The notes beneath the pieces were generated by a model. It worked only from the letters and a program-made list of their open reading frames with translations, was not told the origin of the DNA and made no database searches. Positions 1 to 9,955 of a DNA stretch of 40,275 bases are shown here, in pieces. The position numbers and the translations under genes are program-made. Each line of letters begins with the position of its first letter. Within the stretch, counting starts at the first letter, position 1. The DNA is from Gracilaria domingensis (lineage: Eukaryota; Rhodophyta; Florideophyceae; Gracilariales; Gracilariaceae), in assembly GCA_022539475.1 (NCBI GenBank), contig VCMS01000403.1, positions 1 through 40,275 on the forward strand. Reading direction: 5' to 3'.

Positions 1-1641
1 ATCTCTGGGTCGTGGTCATCTTGAATTCTTGCGTCTCGCTTTCCACCACCGTGAACGTTCGATGGTGTTTCAGCTTTGGTACTGGCGCTTTGTTTCCCGC
101 TTGGGGTTTTTTAGCATCTCGCGCGGGGTTTTCACAGTGAGCCACTGTTCAATCTGCATTCGCTTTCGGGCACTGGATGGGACGTTTAGGTTCTAAGGAC
201 ACGCACCCGTTCCCAAGCAGTATTCGATGGCTTCTCAGGGGCGACGAGTTTGGAAACTCCCGGGAGCACCTTGTCTCCTTAATCAGCGGCTTAGGACGTC
301 ACGCACCTTAGACATTAAGTTCAGGTCCCAGGCGTAGAAACCGGCGCTGTTCATGTCCTTAATGTCTTCGGACAGAATATCTTCATCGGTACACTTAAAA
401 GGGATAGGGAATAGGGATGTCAGCTCTCAATGAATATCTTCGCTCGCATATACAACTACATCTTCCCATGGTTTCACTGGCAGAGCATGTCCATGGCATT
501 TCCTTCTGAAGTTGTCTTGCCTCCACCAGCGTCCACTTACAACGAGAACAGCTTCTCCACTGCGCTGCTTTGTTCCTCTGCCTCCAAAACAAGGTACGTT
601 CTTCGCACTGGTGCGGGCTTCGCGCGACTTCTATAGCTGTGGATGCTCGTTCCCCGTCGCTGCGTTCGGTTCAGACAGTTTCTGGTCCCCGCTCCGGAGG
701 TTGTGGTGCCATGGTTGTCGAGGCTTCTCACCTTTCGGGAGCGTCTCATTTGACCCTTGTCCTGAGATTCCTCTCATTCCATTATCGTGTGCTAGATGTG
801 TGTGATATAACACGATCCTGGTGTTTTTCAAATTCGTCACGTTGCTCCCGGTGAAGTTGCACCCGCTCGTGTTGAATTACGCCCTTTCTTCGCGTGAGCA
901 AATGGACGCAACACGTCGAACGTCACGGAGTGACAATGCAGCACGCTGAGACAGTGGCTGGGGAATATATTACATACAGTACTCGAGTTATTATTGGACA
1001 TCTGGTTGGATTGAATGTCTGATTCGTCTAGGTTGACCATGTGATGAGGCCTTATCATGCAGATTATACTTTGAGAGGTTGTCACGCACAGGGCGATGCG
1101 CCCGATGTTGCGTGGGAACGCGGCGGTTCGCCAGTTCATGTAGCCGAATCAATCGCTATGATCTCGGCTAGAACTCGCGAAACCGCGGTTCCCACAACGC
1201 GCGCTGGCGATTGTTCAAAGATGTACGAACCCAGTGTTTTCTAGACGTTGGTTTTACATACTAAGACATATAATGCACTGCACATATGAAGCGATGGCCA
1301 CCCGGTTTGATGTGTTAGATCCACTCTCGTCATAATATATTTATCATTTACAGCTCAGTTCTCAGGTAATGGCCTGAAGCGTGCAACGTGCTCTCCACAT
1401 TGTTTCCGACGCTTCCGACGTTTACCGAAAGCTCGCACCCATTTAAACATCTCCGAAACTTCTAATGCTAGCCGGTTTCACATACTACGTTTACTTCGTC
1501 CCTTATTCCGATTCTCAGTCTTAATGGAGTCCACCCGGCAAATGACGCTCCTCGGACTGTTAAGCAGAGTGTCTGGCCGATGAGAACAGCGGCACGGTAT
1601 CCTCTGGCGCGTCCTCTAGCGCGTCGTTCGATTCAGCCAGC
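1..1641. other. no gene recognised
   Basis: Only short overlapping open frames of 100 codons or fewer occur on both strands, without recognisable motifs, signal peptides or codon-like character. I see no tRNA-like or rRNA-like segment. It may be intergenic DNA or the degraded flank of the cluster that begins at 1642. Confidence 0.4.
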
Positions 1642-2443
1642 ATGGCAACGCGTTTCTTGAAATGTTGGGGGTTGTTCATTGAGTTGCGAGATGCGTATGC
1701 CGCTTCAAGAAGTGGTACTGGTAATCCGCGTGAAGTTGGGTACACGGAAGTTGTGGAATACGCTGTATCAAACCGTGAACACCTGGCATGTGCACGAGAG
1801 TTCATCACCACTGCGGTCAAGGGTCCTTTCCAAAACTACTCCGCAAAAGAAGTCACGAAGATCTGTCTGGACGTGCGTTTTCTGAGCAGGGTCTACAAAT
1901 ATACGCGTATCACTGATCTAGACGACGAGAATTCTGATCGGCGCGTGAGAGATTTGTTTACCTGGAGTCTTGAAAAGAATGTAGACAACGGTAACTCGTT
2001 CATAGAACGGGCTTTCTGGAATGACCTTTTGAAACGACATGGTCCAGGCAGTAAGCAGACGAAGAGAACTAAGTTCAGGATTGGGCCTCCCACTCGTTTT
2101 TCAGCAGTTACTCTATCTCTCTTTCGTGAAGCATATAACTACGGAGAGAAATCTCCCAGCGGCGAAGAGAGGAAAGACCGGGAAGGGAACCCATAGAGCT
2201 GTGCAGTTCGTCGACGGCTACATAGCTTCGAATGAGACGCACGGGAGACGGATGGCACATGCAGTGCAAACGATTTGTAAGGGATGGGATTTCTTTGCCT
2301 CAACCTTAGGCTTTGGTGATGGTGAGCAGATGTTGCTGCCATACCTGCTTGTAGAAAAGAAGTCGCTTGCGTTCCATGTCATTGAATCCCGCTCTGTTGG
2401 GTACAGTCCGGAGTCAGCTTTTCATACGTTGGGGAAGAACTGA
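1642..2443 (+). pseudogene. unrecognised gene, apparently frameshifted
   Basis: A 184-codon frame starts at ATG 1642 and stops at 2196. Coding-like sequence (THRAVQFVDGYIA..., GWDFFASTLGFGDGEQ...) then continues in the next frame from about 2170 to the TGA at 2443, after which the methyltransferase frame takes over in the third frame. I recognise no family. The successive frame changes could be one-base indels in a dying gene or very short introns; a GTGAAG..CCCAG segment at 2127-2160 would restore frame but is only about 34 nt, too short for an ordinary intron. It may be the 5' part of the same gene as the methyltransferase. Function unknown. Confidence 0.4.
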
Positions 2444-3884
2444 AACCCACGTTGGATGTGAACGACACCGTTCTTGGGTTCATACTCTTCCGGATACTAT
2501 CGACGCCAACTTACGGGAGTTGGCAAAGGAATTCTTGGCAGATTTCAGCAAGATTGTGTTGAATGGCTTCCTATACAAAATGTCCCCAACGTCAAGATGG
2601 AATTTGTTGGAAAGCTTCAGACCTGGCCGCCCCGCACGAGTACCACCCCGTTTCAATGTATTCTCCAAAGAGTACATGTCTTCTATTCGTCAAGCGATGT
2701 CTGTACATAACCTCCAACCATCTCGACTTATCCTTAGGGGCGCTCCTTCAGGGCAGGATGGAGGAAGTAATACCTTCACGGTTAAGGTTGAGGACTCGAT
2801 ACAGATTCCGAGCTCCTCCAAGAGGAACGCCGCAGGGAAAAGCTCAGTTAACTCCGATGTCATCGTCATCCTCGATAGCGACAATGAAGAAGGTGATACA
2901 CCTGGTGCCTCTGTTGGGGCGAAAGATAACGTTCCAGATGGGGTTCTCCCCCCTCATGACTTTGATGACACGCGCACGTTAAATGCTCTAGATGTGGTGC
3001 GAGGAAGCATGGAGAAGCAATTCTCAATGCATTGTGTCGGATATGACGAACTGGTGGCGGCCCATGGTACTATCTTCCCATCGGATACATCTTTGGAAGG
3101 CAACGTTCAGTTCGTGCTCACAGACCCACCATATGGCATCCGCGACAGCGAGTACGACGAATTGGCTGACGATGATATGGACAATACTGCGGACATCATG
3201 GCATCCATGCTTCGACCAGGAGGACATTTCGTTTTGTTCTGCAGTATCGACCAGTTTGGAGACTGGGAAGAGATTTTGCGAGAGCACAAGTCGGAGGACG
3301 CAAGCGGAAAGAAAACCGCATCATTCTTAGTGGATTCGACGCCCATGAACTTCATTCGTTCTCGTTCGAACCCCTTGAAGAACCCTGCGCGTAATACTAC
3401 TCGCCTGTTTCGGGCGACGGAGTACGCCGTGCATGGCATGAGGAATGGAAACCCGTACGCGGAACAGAAGGTAATGGTGAACTATCAGAACTTCAACTAC
3501 GTTTCAGCTCGCTATCCTGGGCACTATTCTATCATTGACCAGGTTCCAAATCTTACGCCTGGGGAGAGTCTCCGATGGAGAGTGAAGAGTGGTAGAAAAA
3601 TTCGAACCGCGAAGGCTCGTCCAGAACAAAAGTCGAGGCAACTACTGATGGAGCTGATAGCGAGGTTCTCGAATCCCGGGGATGTTGTGGTTGATCTCTA
3701 CTCCGGGAAGTTCTCGTGCGCGCTGGAATGTATGGATATTGAGGGGCCTCGGCGTTTCATTGGATGTGAGCAAGATGAGCAGTGTTTCTCTCATGCCAAG
3801 CACAATGCTATTGTGCATTACGCAAGAAAAGTGTGGCGCAATGAATTGAAGATGAAAGAACCGGTTACGAATGAGGTAGTTTAA
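2367..3884 (+). CDS. DNA N6-adenine/N4-cytosine-type methyltransferase (beta-class order)
   Basis: The frame opens with TTG at 2367; the first in-frame ATG is 2580, but coding-like sequence (DANLRELAKEFLADFSKIVL) lies before it, so the true start is unclear. An N-terminal third of low complexity includes an acidic patch (VIVILDSDNEEGD). The catalytic region has motif IV as TDPPYGI near 3120, then a long insert, and motif I late (GDVVVDLYSGKFSCALEC, near 3680), followed by an acidic cofactor-site-like segment (RFIGCEQDEQ). DPPY before the FxG motif is the order of pfam N6_N4_Mtase enzymes, which transfer a methyl group from SAM to exocyclic amino groups in DNA. The usual second glycine of motif I (FxGxG) is replaced (YSGKF), so activity is uncertain. 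The frame ends at TAA 3882-3884 and continues in frame into the SET protein. Confidence 0.72.
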   Translation: MRSMSLNPALLGTVRSQLFIRWGRTETHVGCERHRSWVHTLPDTIDANLRELAKEFLADFSKIVLNGFLYKMSPTSRWNLLESFRPGRPARVPPRFNVFSKEYMSSIRQAMSVHNLQPSRLILRGAPSGQDGGSNTFTVKVEDSIQIPSSSKRNAAGKSSVNSDVIVILDSDNEEGDTPGASVGAKDNVPDGVLPPHDFDDTRTLNALDVVRGSMEKQFSMHCVGYDELVAAHGTIFPSDTSLEGNVQFVLTDPPYGIRDSEYDELADDDMDNTADIMASMLRPGGHFVLFCSIDQFGDWEEILREHKSEDASGKKTASFLVDSTPMNFIRSRSNPLKNPARNTTRLFRATEYAVHGMRNGNPYAEQKVMVNYQNFNYVSARYPGHYSIIDQVPNLTPGESLRWRVKSGRKIRTAKARPEQKSRQLLMELIARFSNPGDVVVDLYSGKFSCALECMDIEGPRRFIGCEQDEQCFSHAKHNAIVHYARKVWRNELKMKEPVTNEVV

Positions 3885-3893
3885 GCGTCTTAT

Positions 3894-4691
3894 GTGGTGG
3901 ATGCCAAATTTTCTGAACGGAAACGAAAGACTTCGACTATATGGAATGCACCCAAGGGATTCCCATCGTACCAATCTTTCCCATTCCATATCATGTCGTA
4001 CCCATCCACCTATTGGAATGAACCTGGTCTTATCACTACGTACAAAGAGAAACCGTTCCATGAGTGGCCACTTGCCTTACAAGGGAAGATGAGTACGTTG
4101 GACAGTCACACTTTACTCTCTGTCGAGGCGACATCGCTATGGCTCTATGTGAAGAAGTCGAATATCAAACATGCAGCAAGTGGAAATGGAGTATTTACGA
4201 GTAGGGCATTTTCCGAAGGGGAGGTTATTGGATACTTTTATGGGACCTTGGTGTATCATGATCTAAGCCGACGCAATACCACACATTTGACGTATGGAGA
4301 CGGAATGCTGGGGGCAACTGCATCTCGGTTCAGGAAGTATTGCATGCAAGTGAGGGTGAAGGGGCAAATGTACAACACTCTCCCGCATTATGATACTGAA
4401 GTCAACGCTGGTCATGCCTGGATAGTTCCTGCTCCTTTCTGTGTAACGGGCTATATCAATGACGCGTCATATCGTGAAGGTGATGAGGACAAGGAATTGG
4501 AAGAAATGGATTCTAACATGGCACGCAAAACAAATGTATTCATTCGCCAGCCCACAGAGTATCAGGCTACAACTTTGGGGCTTTTGGAGAACTACAGACT
4601 CCTCGTAGTCACGGCCTCAAGGGACATTAAGGAGCATGACGAAATTTACGTTGACTATGGACCCACATATCCTTGGGAAAGGTTAACCTAG
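3894..4691 (+). CDS. SET-domain protein, possible lysine methyltransferase
   Basis: The frame is open from 3885, directly after the methyltransferase TAA and in the same frame; 3894 is GTG and a good internal ATG is at 4089. The SET domain covers roughly the last 190 residues: an N-terminal SET-like strand (SGNGVFTSRAFSEGEVIGYFYG), a middle segment GYINDASY ... ARKTNVFI replacing the usual NHS..PN signature, and the C-terminal EHDEIYVDYG, matching the family's GEELxxDYG. SET proteins use SAM to methylate lysines, mostly on histones. The aromatic-rich segment before the domain (WNAPKGFPSYQSFPF...) also looks coding, so the protein is either N-terminally extended or is the C-terminal half of a methyltransferase-SET fusion split by one stop. 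The degenerate NHS motif makes catalysis uncertain. Confidence 0.68.
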   Translation: MVDAKFSERKRKTSTIWNAPKGFPSYQSFPFHIMSYPSTYWNEPGLITTYKEKPFHEWPLALQGKMSTLDSHTLLSVEATSLWLYVKKSNIKHAASGNGVFTSRAFSEGEVIGYFYGTLVYHDLSRRNTTHLTYGDGMLGATASRFRKYCMQVRVKGQMYNTLPHYDTEVNAGHAWIVPAPFCVTGYINDASYREGDEDKELEEMDSNMARKTNVFIRQPTEYQATTLGLLENYRLLVVTASRDIKEHDEIYVDYGPTYPWERLT

Positions 4692-5155
4692 GTTCTCAGA
4701 CAATGTCCTTGAACTTCGTATGGGCTCAATGTAGTGAGAAAAGCTTTTTGTTGAAGTAAATTGTATTGAACACTTCTGCTATGATTGCAGACATACTACT
4801 CATATGTACACTCAAGCTGTACTGTGTAACATATTGATGCATATAGTGGTATGAAAGATCGTTGAAAGTGCCGTACTTGTATATGCAGGGCGCAACATCC
4901 GGGAAAATCGGACCAAGTCCGGAATATGGACCCGGGAAAGGTCCAAAACTTGAATGCCGATCCGCCACAAATGCTGCAGAATGCTTTCCTCCATATATGC
5001 AGTACGAGGTTAAATTCCCCTCCCCGTCACATATCAGTTCCGCATACCGAGTACGTGACCCTCACATATCACTCTCAATCATATACCTTCAGTATCGTTC
5101 ACGTTTCTATATCCGTTCCGTAATACTACCGCGCACGAAGGCCGAAGGATCTCGG
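4692..5155. other. intergenic, with a GGACC/GTCC motif cluster
   Basis: No gene is seen. At about 4885-4950 there are closely spaced inverted and direct copies of GGACC/GTCC and CGGAC/GTCCG, including a palindrome-like CGGACCAAGTCCG. This lies upstream of the 850-aa gene and could be a regulatory cluster or subterminal transposon repeats. Confidence 0.4.
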
Positions 5156-7708
5156 ATGGCTTCTCAACGTGCGGAGCATGCAGGTGGTAAACCGCGAAAG
5201 GCATCGGTACCGCCGGAGCGCTGGGATACTGGGGTGGCCAAACGTAGGAGCGCGGTCGTGTCACGAAGTAGTGCTACTAATGGGAGAGGTAGCCGAGGCC
5301 GAGCACCTCGTGCTGGACTTCGCAAACCAAAATCTTCATCTACAGTATCGGAAGTAAAACCGAGAAGGAGGTCAGGAGCTTCCACATGCACTACGGAACG
5401 CACAGTAAGTGAAACCGTTCAAGCCAAGGATAGTGCAATGCGTGGGCCTGTTACACGCCACATGGCTGCAATGGAAGAGCCAAGGGTCAGTGATGATGGA
5501 AATGTAGATATCAAAGCGATGAAAGGAAATAAGAGAAGAACGGCTGTACGTCAGAATGTAAGGAGGACAAGAGGCAGTGGAGGAACAGAAGGTCCTCGTA
5601 TCGATGATTGTTTCGACAAGGTGAGAACTGCGGATGACAATGCGGAGATGGAAACCGTGGATTGCGCCATCGTGAGAGCCGAACCTAGAGCCGAACCTGG
5701 GGATAGGGAGATACCCAAAAGCGCTGCCGGAACAGAACGTAACAGTTATGATTCGAGAAAAGTGAAGAGGAACGAGAAAATGAATGAGGGTGTCTCTCGT
5801 GCCAAGAAAGGCAATGGCAGAAAGGAGCGGGAGTCCACGGACGCAGTAGATATCCCAAGTGACGTCGAGGACAAGGATAACGTGGAGGCGAACGACAACG
5901 TGGACGGCGGAAATGCAACGCATATGGCTCCCATCGAAGGCAGGCATGATTCCGTCCCTCATATTGGGTCCAGACACAAGGAAGACGAAGACGAAGACGA
6001 GATAAAACCGACACCAGTCACAGGTGAGTCACAGAGAAACAGGTTCAATCAGGTCAGAAGAAGGACGAACCATGGAAATGAGAATAGACGGGTGGGGAAC
6101 GATCGGCAACCTGTCATAGCAAACGCCCGTAGAGAAGTATGGAACGATAAAGATGTTGATCGTGGTGCTTTGTCACGGAGCTTTTCCCTGCATGGTGCAA
6201 TGGAAGAAGATGAAGATGAATCCCTTACTCCGCGATACGAGCTTTTGGAAAAGATCCTGAAACTGAAGGGAGATCTGTATCGTACAATAGAGGACAAGCA
6301 AAGTCTGAAAATGAGCGTACGACTTGCTCAGAAGAACATAGAGCAACTGGAGGTTAAGGTCAGAGAACAAGAGGTTCTCATACACTCTTTGAGAGAGGCT
6401 CTCAGACGTGGAGGGAAAAGGAACGAACGTGACAGTAACAAGAGCAGGAAGCGGTACAACATTGACGTGAACGACGAGTTTGTTGGTGTTGCGAAGACCG
6501 TCTATGACTCCATACTTCAATACGCCAAAGACGAGACAAGAGAGCTATGCTTCGAGATGAGTATACCAGCAAGGAACTGGGGCAACCGAAGTGAGACAGT
6601 TGGACCTGAGAAAGACGACAGTGTGCTGGTTGTTGATGGGAAGGAGATAGTGCCACGGTGCCCAATGGATCTTGCCATGGAGATGAGGGCGTACACGCCA
6701 TCCGTACGTGGTGGAGGCGACCATTTGTTGATGCAAATTGTGGAGACGGAGGTAATGAAGCCACGTTGGGAATCTATCCGAGGAATGAAAATGGAAGATG
6801 ACTGTGTGAAACAGTTAACGCACGACATTTGTTTGCGCAGAAGGTTGAAACAGGCTTTAAGTGATGCAATAGGTGTTCGAAAACGCCATGCGAAGGAGAA
6901 GTTATTGATGGGACTAGGTTACGACATGCTTGTAAGGACCCCGATAAAAAATGATGAAAGGGAGCAGAACAAGTATGAAATACAAACCAGAGAGGTACGT
7001 GAAAAACTCCTACCCGAAGATGCAAATGGATGTGAGATTCTGTCGTCGTGGAGAACTCAGAAGGTAGAAGATATATGTTTCTCGGGCTTTAACCCATATC
7101 ATGCAACCGAAGATGAACCATGTGACTTGCTTTTTCGGAACAGCCTGAGCTTGGAGGTGCTGCGTGAGTTCATGGGCTACGACGTTTTACAAACAAGTTC
7201 GAGGAATACCGAAGAGAGGGATCCAGTGGACGGAACAATCATGCATCTGGCACGTCTTGATGCCTGGATAGCGTCCGTTGTTCGCGCGACAGAGTCTGAA
7301 CGAGGGAGAGGTGGTAAGAGACAAGTGTTGTTCTCCAACTTGTTCGGGAAATATCTACCACTGGCACTTGAGAGTATACTGAAGACCGTGAGGGTCCGCA
7401 TGCAGCAGAGTTATCCAACAGAGTTCAGAAATGGCCCATCGAATGCTGAAGATGCGCCGCATGGAAATGATGACCGGGTGGGCACTGTGGTTTACTGGAT
7501 TCCGTCGAAAAGGAAAATGTACCTTGCTGTCCGAGAAGATGTGTTTATGGGAGAGATCTCTGAGAAGCTCGGAGCTGTACTGGATTGCTATGTTAGATGC
7601 TGCAGTCGGGGAGACCGTATGTTCTACGACATAACTGCAGAGAGGGATGTGAGGGAAAGGTCTGTGCAAGAAGGATTACATGAGGGGAATTGGATAGAAC
7701 GTCACTAA
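5156..7708 (+). CDS. 850-aa basic, coiled-coil protein of unknown function
   Basis: The frame is open from 4862, but sequence before ATG 5156 looks like promoter/leader (pyrimidine-rich, no coding character), so I place the start there (MASQRAEHAGGKPRK). Residues 1 to about 380 are charged and disordered, with many Lys/Arg clusters suggesting a nuclear location. Around 390-430 heptad-like sequence (LEKILKLKGDLYRTIEDK ... IEQLEVKVREQEVLIHSLRE) predicts a coiled coil. The remaining 400 residues look globular (conserved-looking Trp, Cys and acidic patches; e.g. MSIPARNWGNRS, PCDLLFRNSLSLEVLREFMGY), ending at TAA. I recognise no family. It is intact and co-directional with the methyltransferase and SET genes. 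A chromatin or element-accessory role is only a guess from position. Confidence 0.7.
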   Translation: MASQRAEHAGGKPRKASVPPERWDTGVAKRRSAVVSRSSATNGRGSRGRAPRAGLRKPKSSSTVSEVKPRRRSGASTCTTERTVSETVQAKDSAMRGPVTRHMAAMEEPRVSDDGNVDIKAMKGNKRRTAVRQNVRRTRGSGGTEGPRIDDCFDKVRTADDNAEMETVDCAIVRAEPRAEPGDREIPKSAAGTERNSYDSRKVKRNEKMNEGVSRAKKGNGRKERESTDAVDIPSDVEDKDNVEANDNVDGGNATHMAPIEGRHDSVPHIGSRHKEDEDEDEIKPTPVTGESQRNRFNQVRRRTNHGNENRRVGNDRQPVIANARREVWNDKDVDRGALSRSFSLHGAMEEDEDESLTPRYELLEKILKLKGDLYRTIEDKQSLKMSVRLAQKNIEQLEVKVREQEVLIHSLREALRRGGKRNERDSNKSRKRYNIDVNDEFVGVAKTVYDSILQYAKDETRELCFEMSIPARNWGNRSETVGPEKDDSVLVVDGKEIVPRCPMDLAMEMRAYTPSVRGGGDHLLMQIVETEVMKPRWESIRGMKMEDDCVKQLTHDICLRRRLKQALSDAIGVRKRHAKEKLLMGLGYDMLVRTPIKNDEREQNKYEIQTREVREKLLPEDANGCEILSSWRTQKVEDICFSGFNPYHATEDEPCDLLFRNSLSLEVLREFMGYDVLQTSSRNTEERDPVDGTIMHLARLDAWIASVVRATESERGRGGKRQVLFSNLFGKYLPLALESILKTVRVRMQQSYPTEFRNGPSNAEDAPHGNDDRVGTVVYWIPSKRKMYLAVREDVFMGEISEKLGAVLDCYVRCCSRGDRMFYDITAERDVRERSVQEGLHEGNWIERH

Positions 7709-7724
7709 TGCATTATGGTTTACG

Positions 7725-8480
7725 TTACGAAAGTTTGGTGATTGGATAGTAGTGTAAACGAGCTCGGGGATTGCGATAGAATCTGTTAATGTAGAATCGG
7801 TGGAACTTCCAGTGCAATGTAGGGAAAAAGGGGCGTGCGGGATAGTTTTGTCGGAGGATGTGTACCGAGCCTTTGATCGAAGAGAATGGGACGAGACCGA
7901 ACCATGGGAATACAGATGCAGTTGTTGACCGTTTTAGAGAATTGGAGGTTTGCAATGTGTGATCTTCCTCGTCATTCGTGGCCCAGCGGAGGGAAATGCA
8001 GTTCAAGGATTCGTCAATGTTATCCAACGGCTCCGTTACCTCGAAGAAGCGAACAAAGGCAAATTCAGAATCGGAATTGCTTTGGTTACATCTGCTAAAG
8101 CGAACCAGGGCAAAGACTTTGCATACCCATGCGGTCGGGAAGTCACAACCGGGAGGAGGAGTTCCATTAACCAGGACGGTAGAGAATTTTGGGGACTTGG
8201 AAGGGCCGAAAGAAGTGGTTGCAAAAATACGTTCACACAAAGAGACCTCCGGCTCTCGCAGTCTAATGCATTGAAAGTGACGATCGTAGTCATCCAGCGA
8301 GGGGCAGAATCCAGAAACAATGTAAGCGGAATTAACGACGGTGATTTTGATGTCATGGGGGTTGTCCAACGGTTGAAGAGTTTCTAAGCTTAGGGTACGG
8401 AAGGAAGAGAGGGCGTCGCGAGAGATTTGTTGATGAACTGCAATGTAGTTCTGGAGAACAAATCTGTGAGAGCAGATGAC
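7725..8480 (-). pseudogene. KDZ/Plavaka-like transposase, C-terminal segment in shifted frame
   Basis: From about 8480 the coding-like sequence (LQNYIAVHQQISRDALSSFR, then PLDNPHDIKITVVNSAY) is in a different minus-strand frame from the central segment, showing an indel near 8450-8480. It runs to the stop at 7725 and contains EFAFVRFFEVTEPLDNIDE and LNCISLRW, resembling the C-terminal domain that follows the catalytic core in related transposases. It lies tail-to-tail with the 850-aa gene, 16 bp away. Confidence 0.55.
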
Positions 8481-9955
8481 GGGACGTTTGGATGGGACCG
8501 TAGATACTTGTCGGCCGTGATGATGTCGAAGAGGGAGAATGAACTACCATCACGAACCATGGAGGGACACCGCTGCGACAAACGACTGGCCGAGTTGGTA
8601 GACATGGAGAAGTGTTTCCTTACCGAGATGGAGTGTAAGAAATCCTGCGACTCTTGGATTGAGTCCACTGTTTCCTTATGCGCAGTTGATCTTCTGCGAG
8701 AGGTACGGCGGTAGTGGTTCTTGAACAGGAGATGCGCGTGCTCGTACACACCTGCATCACCGAAATGGAGGCCTCCGTATCGACGGATGTCTGGAATGAT
8801 ATGATCCAGAAGATGGAATTTGAGAGTACGAAAGTTGGAGGCCTGGTATGGACCCAAAACTGAGACAGTTTGAGTCTTGAAGTTCTTGATGAGAGTCTCC
8901 AAAGAGCGTAAGCGATCATCAGTCCATTCTGGGGCAGTGTGGTTGTGAAGAACGTTATTGACGAGATCGACGTAAGAGATGAAAATGGTGGTTATTGGGG
9001 CGGGAGATACTTCACCGCAGCAACGGTCGAAGAATGCACCGATGAAGGGGAAGACCATGTCGAGGGCGCGATAGTTCTTTGCTTCTAGCATGCCTCTGAT
9101 TCCGTCAGTGGTGAAGAAGCCGTTGAGAGACTTACCCTTTTCAGATGTCGAGAAATCAATATGAAGTCCTGGAGCCAGAAACGAGCGTTCGATGTCAGCT
9201 AGGATGGAGTTGGCGTGAGTAAGAATAGATGTTCTGATGGACCGAAACGACCTGGAGGATCCATTGAAGCCCACGGAAGTGTGAAGAGAATCGGACTTCA
9301 GGCGTTCGATTGTGGCGAGTTTGATGAGTTTAGAGATGCCAAGGTGAAAGTTGTGAAGGGGCTCGAAGGAGAAGATTGAATAAGGAGTGAGCAGTGAAGA
9401 GATGTTGAGAAGAGGGTAAGATTCCAGAAAGGACTTGTATGGAGAGAGAGAGGTGGAGTGGAGAAGTTCTGCAGCTTCTTCTTTGAGGTTCCTTGCAACC
9501 CGTAGTCTATGGGAGAGGAGAGCAGAATCTGCCTCGAGAAGTAGGTCATCATGTCTTTTTCTGGTTTGCAAAGTGTGTTAGAGGGTTCGCTCTGTGAGAG
9601 TAGGTTGGTAGAGTTTGAGTTTTGAACGAGGGAGGAGACACCGGTGGCAGGGTTTGCTTGGCTTTGTGCCATGAAGTACTGCGAGAATGTCCTTGGCTTC
9701 GGGGATGTCAGCGCTGTAGTTGGAGATGACTGGATGGCATTGACGAAGGACTCCTTTGGCGTCGCGGAAGGGAAAACCCTTCATACCGATATGATACAGA
9801 GGTTTGAGGATGGTTTCTAGGGACTCCTGGACGAGCTGCATGCGCACAATGCGGGTCACGCTGGGGGTTGAGGGAGCGACTTCCAAGGAATCTGTGTCAG
9901 TGGAGGACGAGTCGGAGGTGAAGGATGTGGGTATGTATCCGACGAGTGTGTAGTT
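8390..9955 (-). pseudogene. KDZ/Plavaka-like transposase, central catalytic segment
   Basis: Continuation of the same frame after the TAA at 9958-9956, broken again by TAA at 9580-9578. It holds the conserved CHPVISNYSADIPEAKDIL and CHRCLLPRSKL block, then LTPYSIFSFEPLHNFHLGI and LGPYQASNFRTLKFHLLDH, and ends near 8390 where the frame runs out. Both stops are one transition from CAA. No single protein can be made without repair or stop-codon bypass, so I regard this as an inactive copy. Confidence 0.6.

Noticed and set aside
4862..5155. N-terminal extension of the 850-aa protein to 4862
   Set aside because: The sequence before 5156 has promoter-like motif clusters and no coding character; the frame is open there by chance.
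8427..8714. Plus-strand frames inside the transposase remnant
   Set aside because: They are shadows of the minus-strand transposase segments, which carry recognisable motifs.
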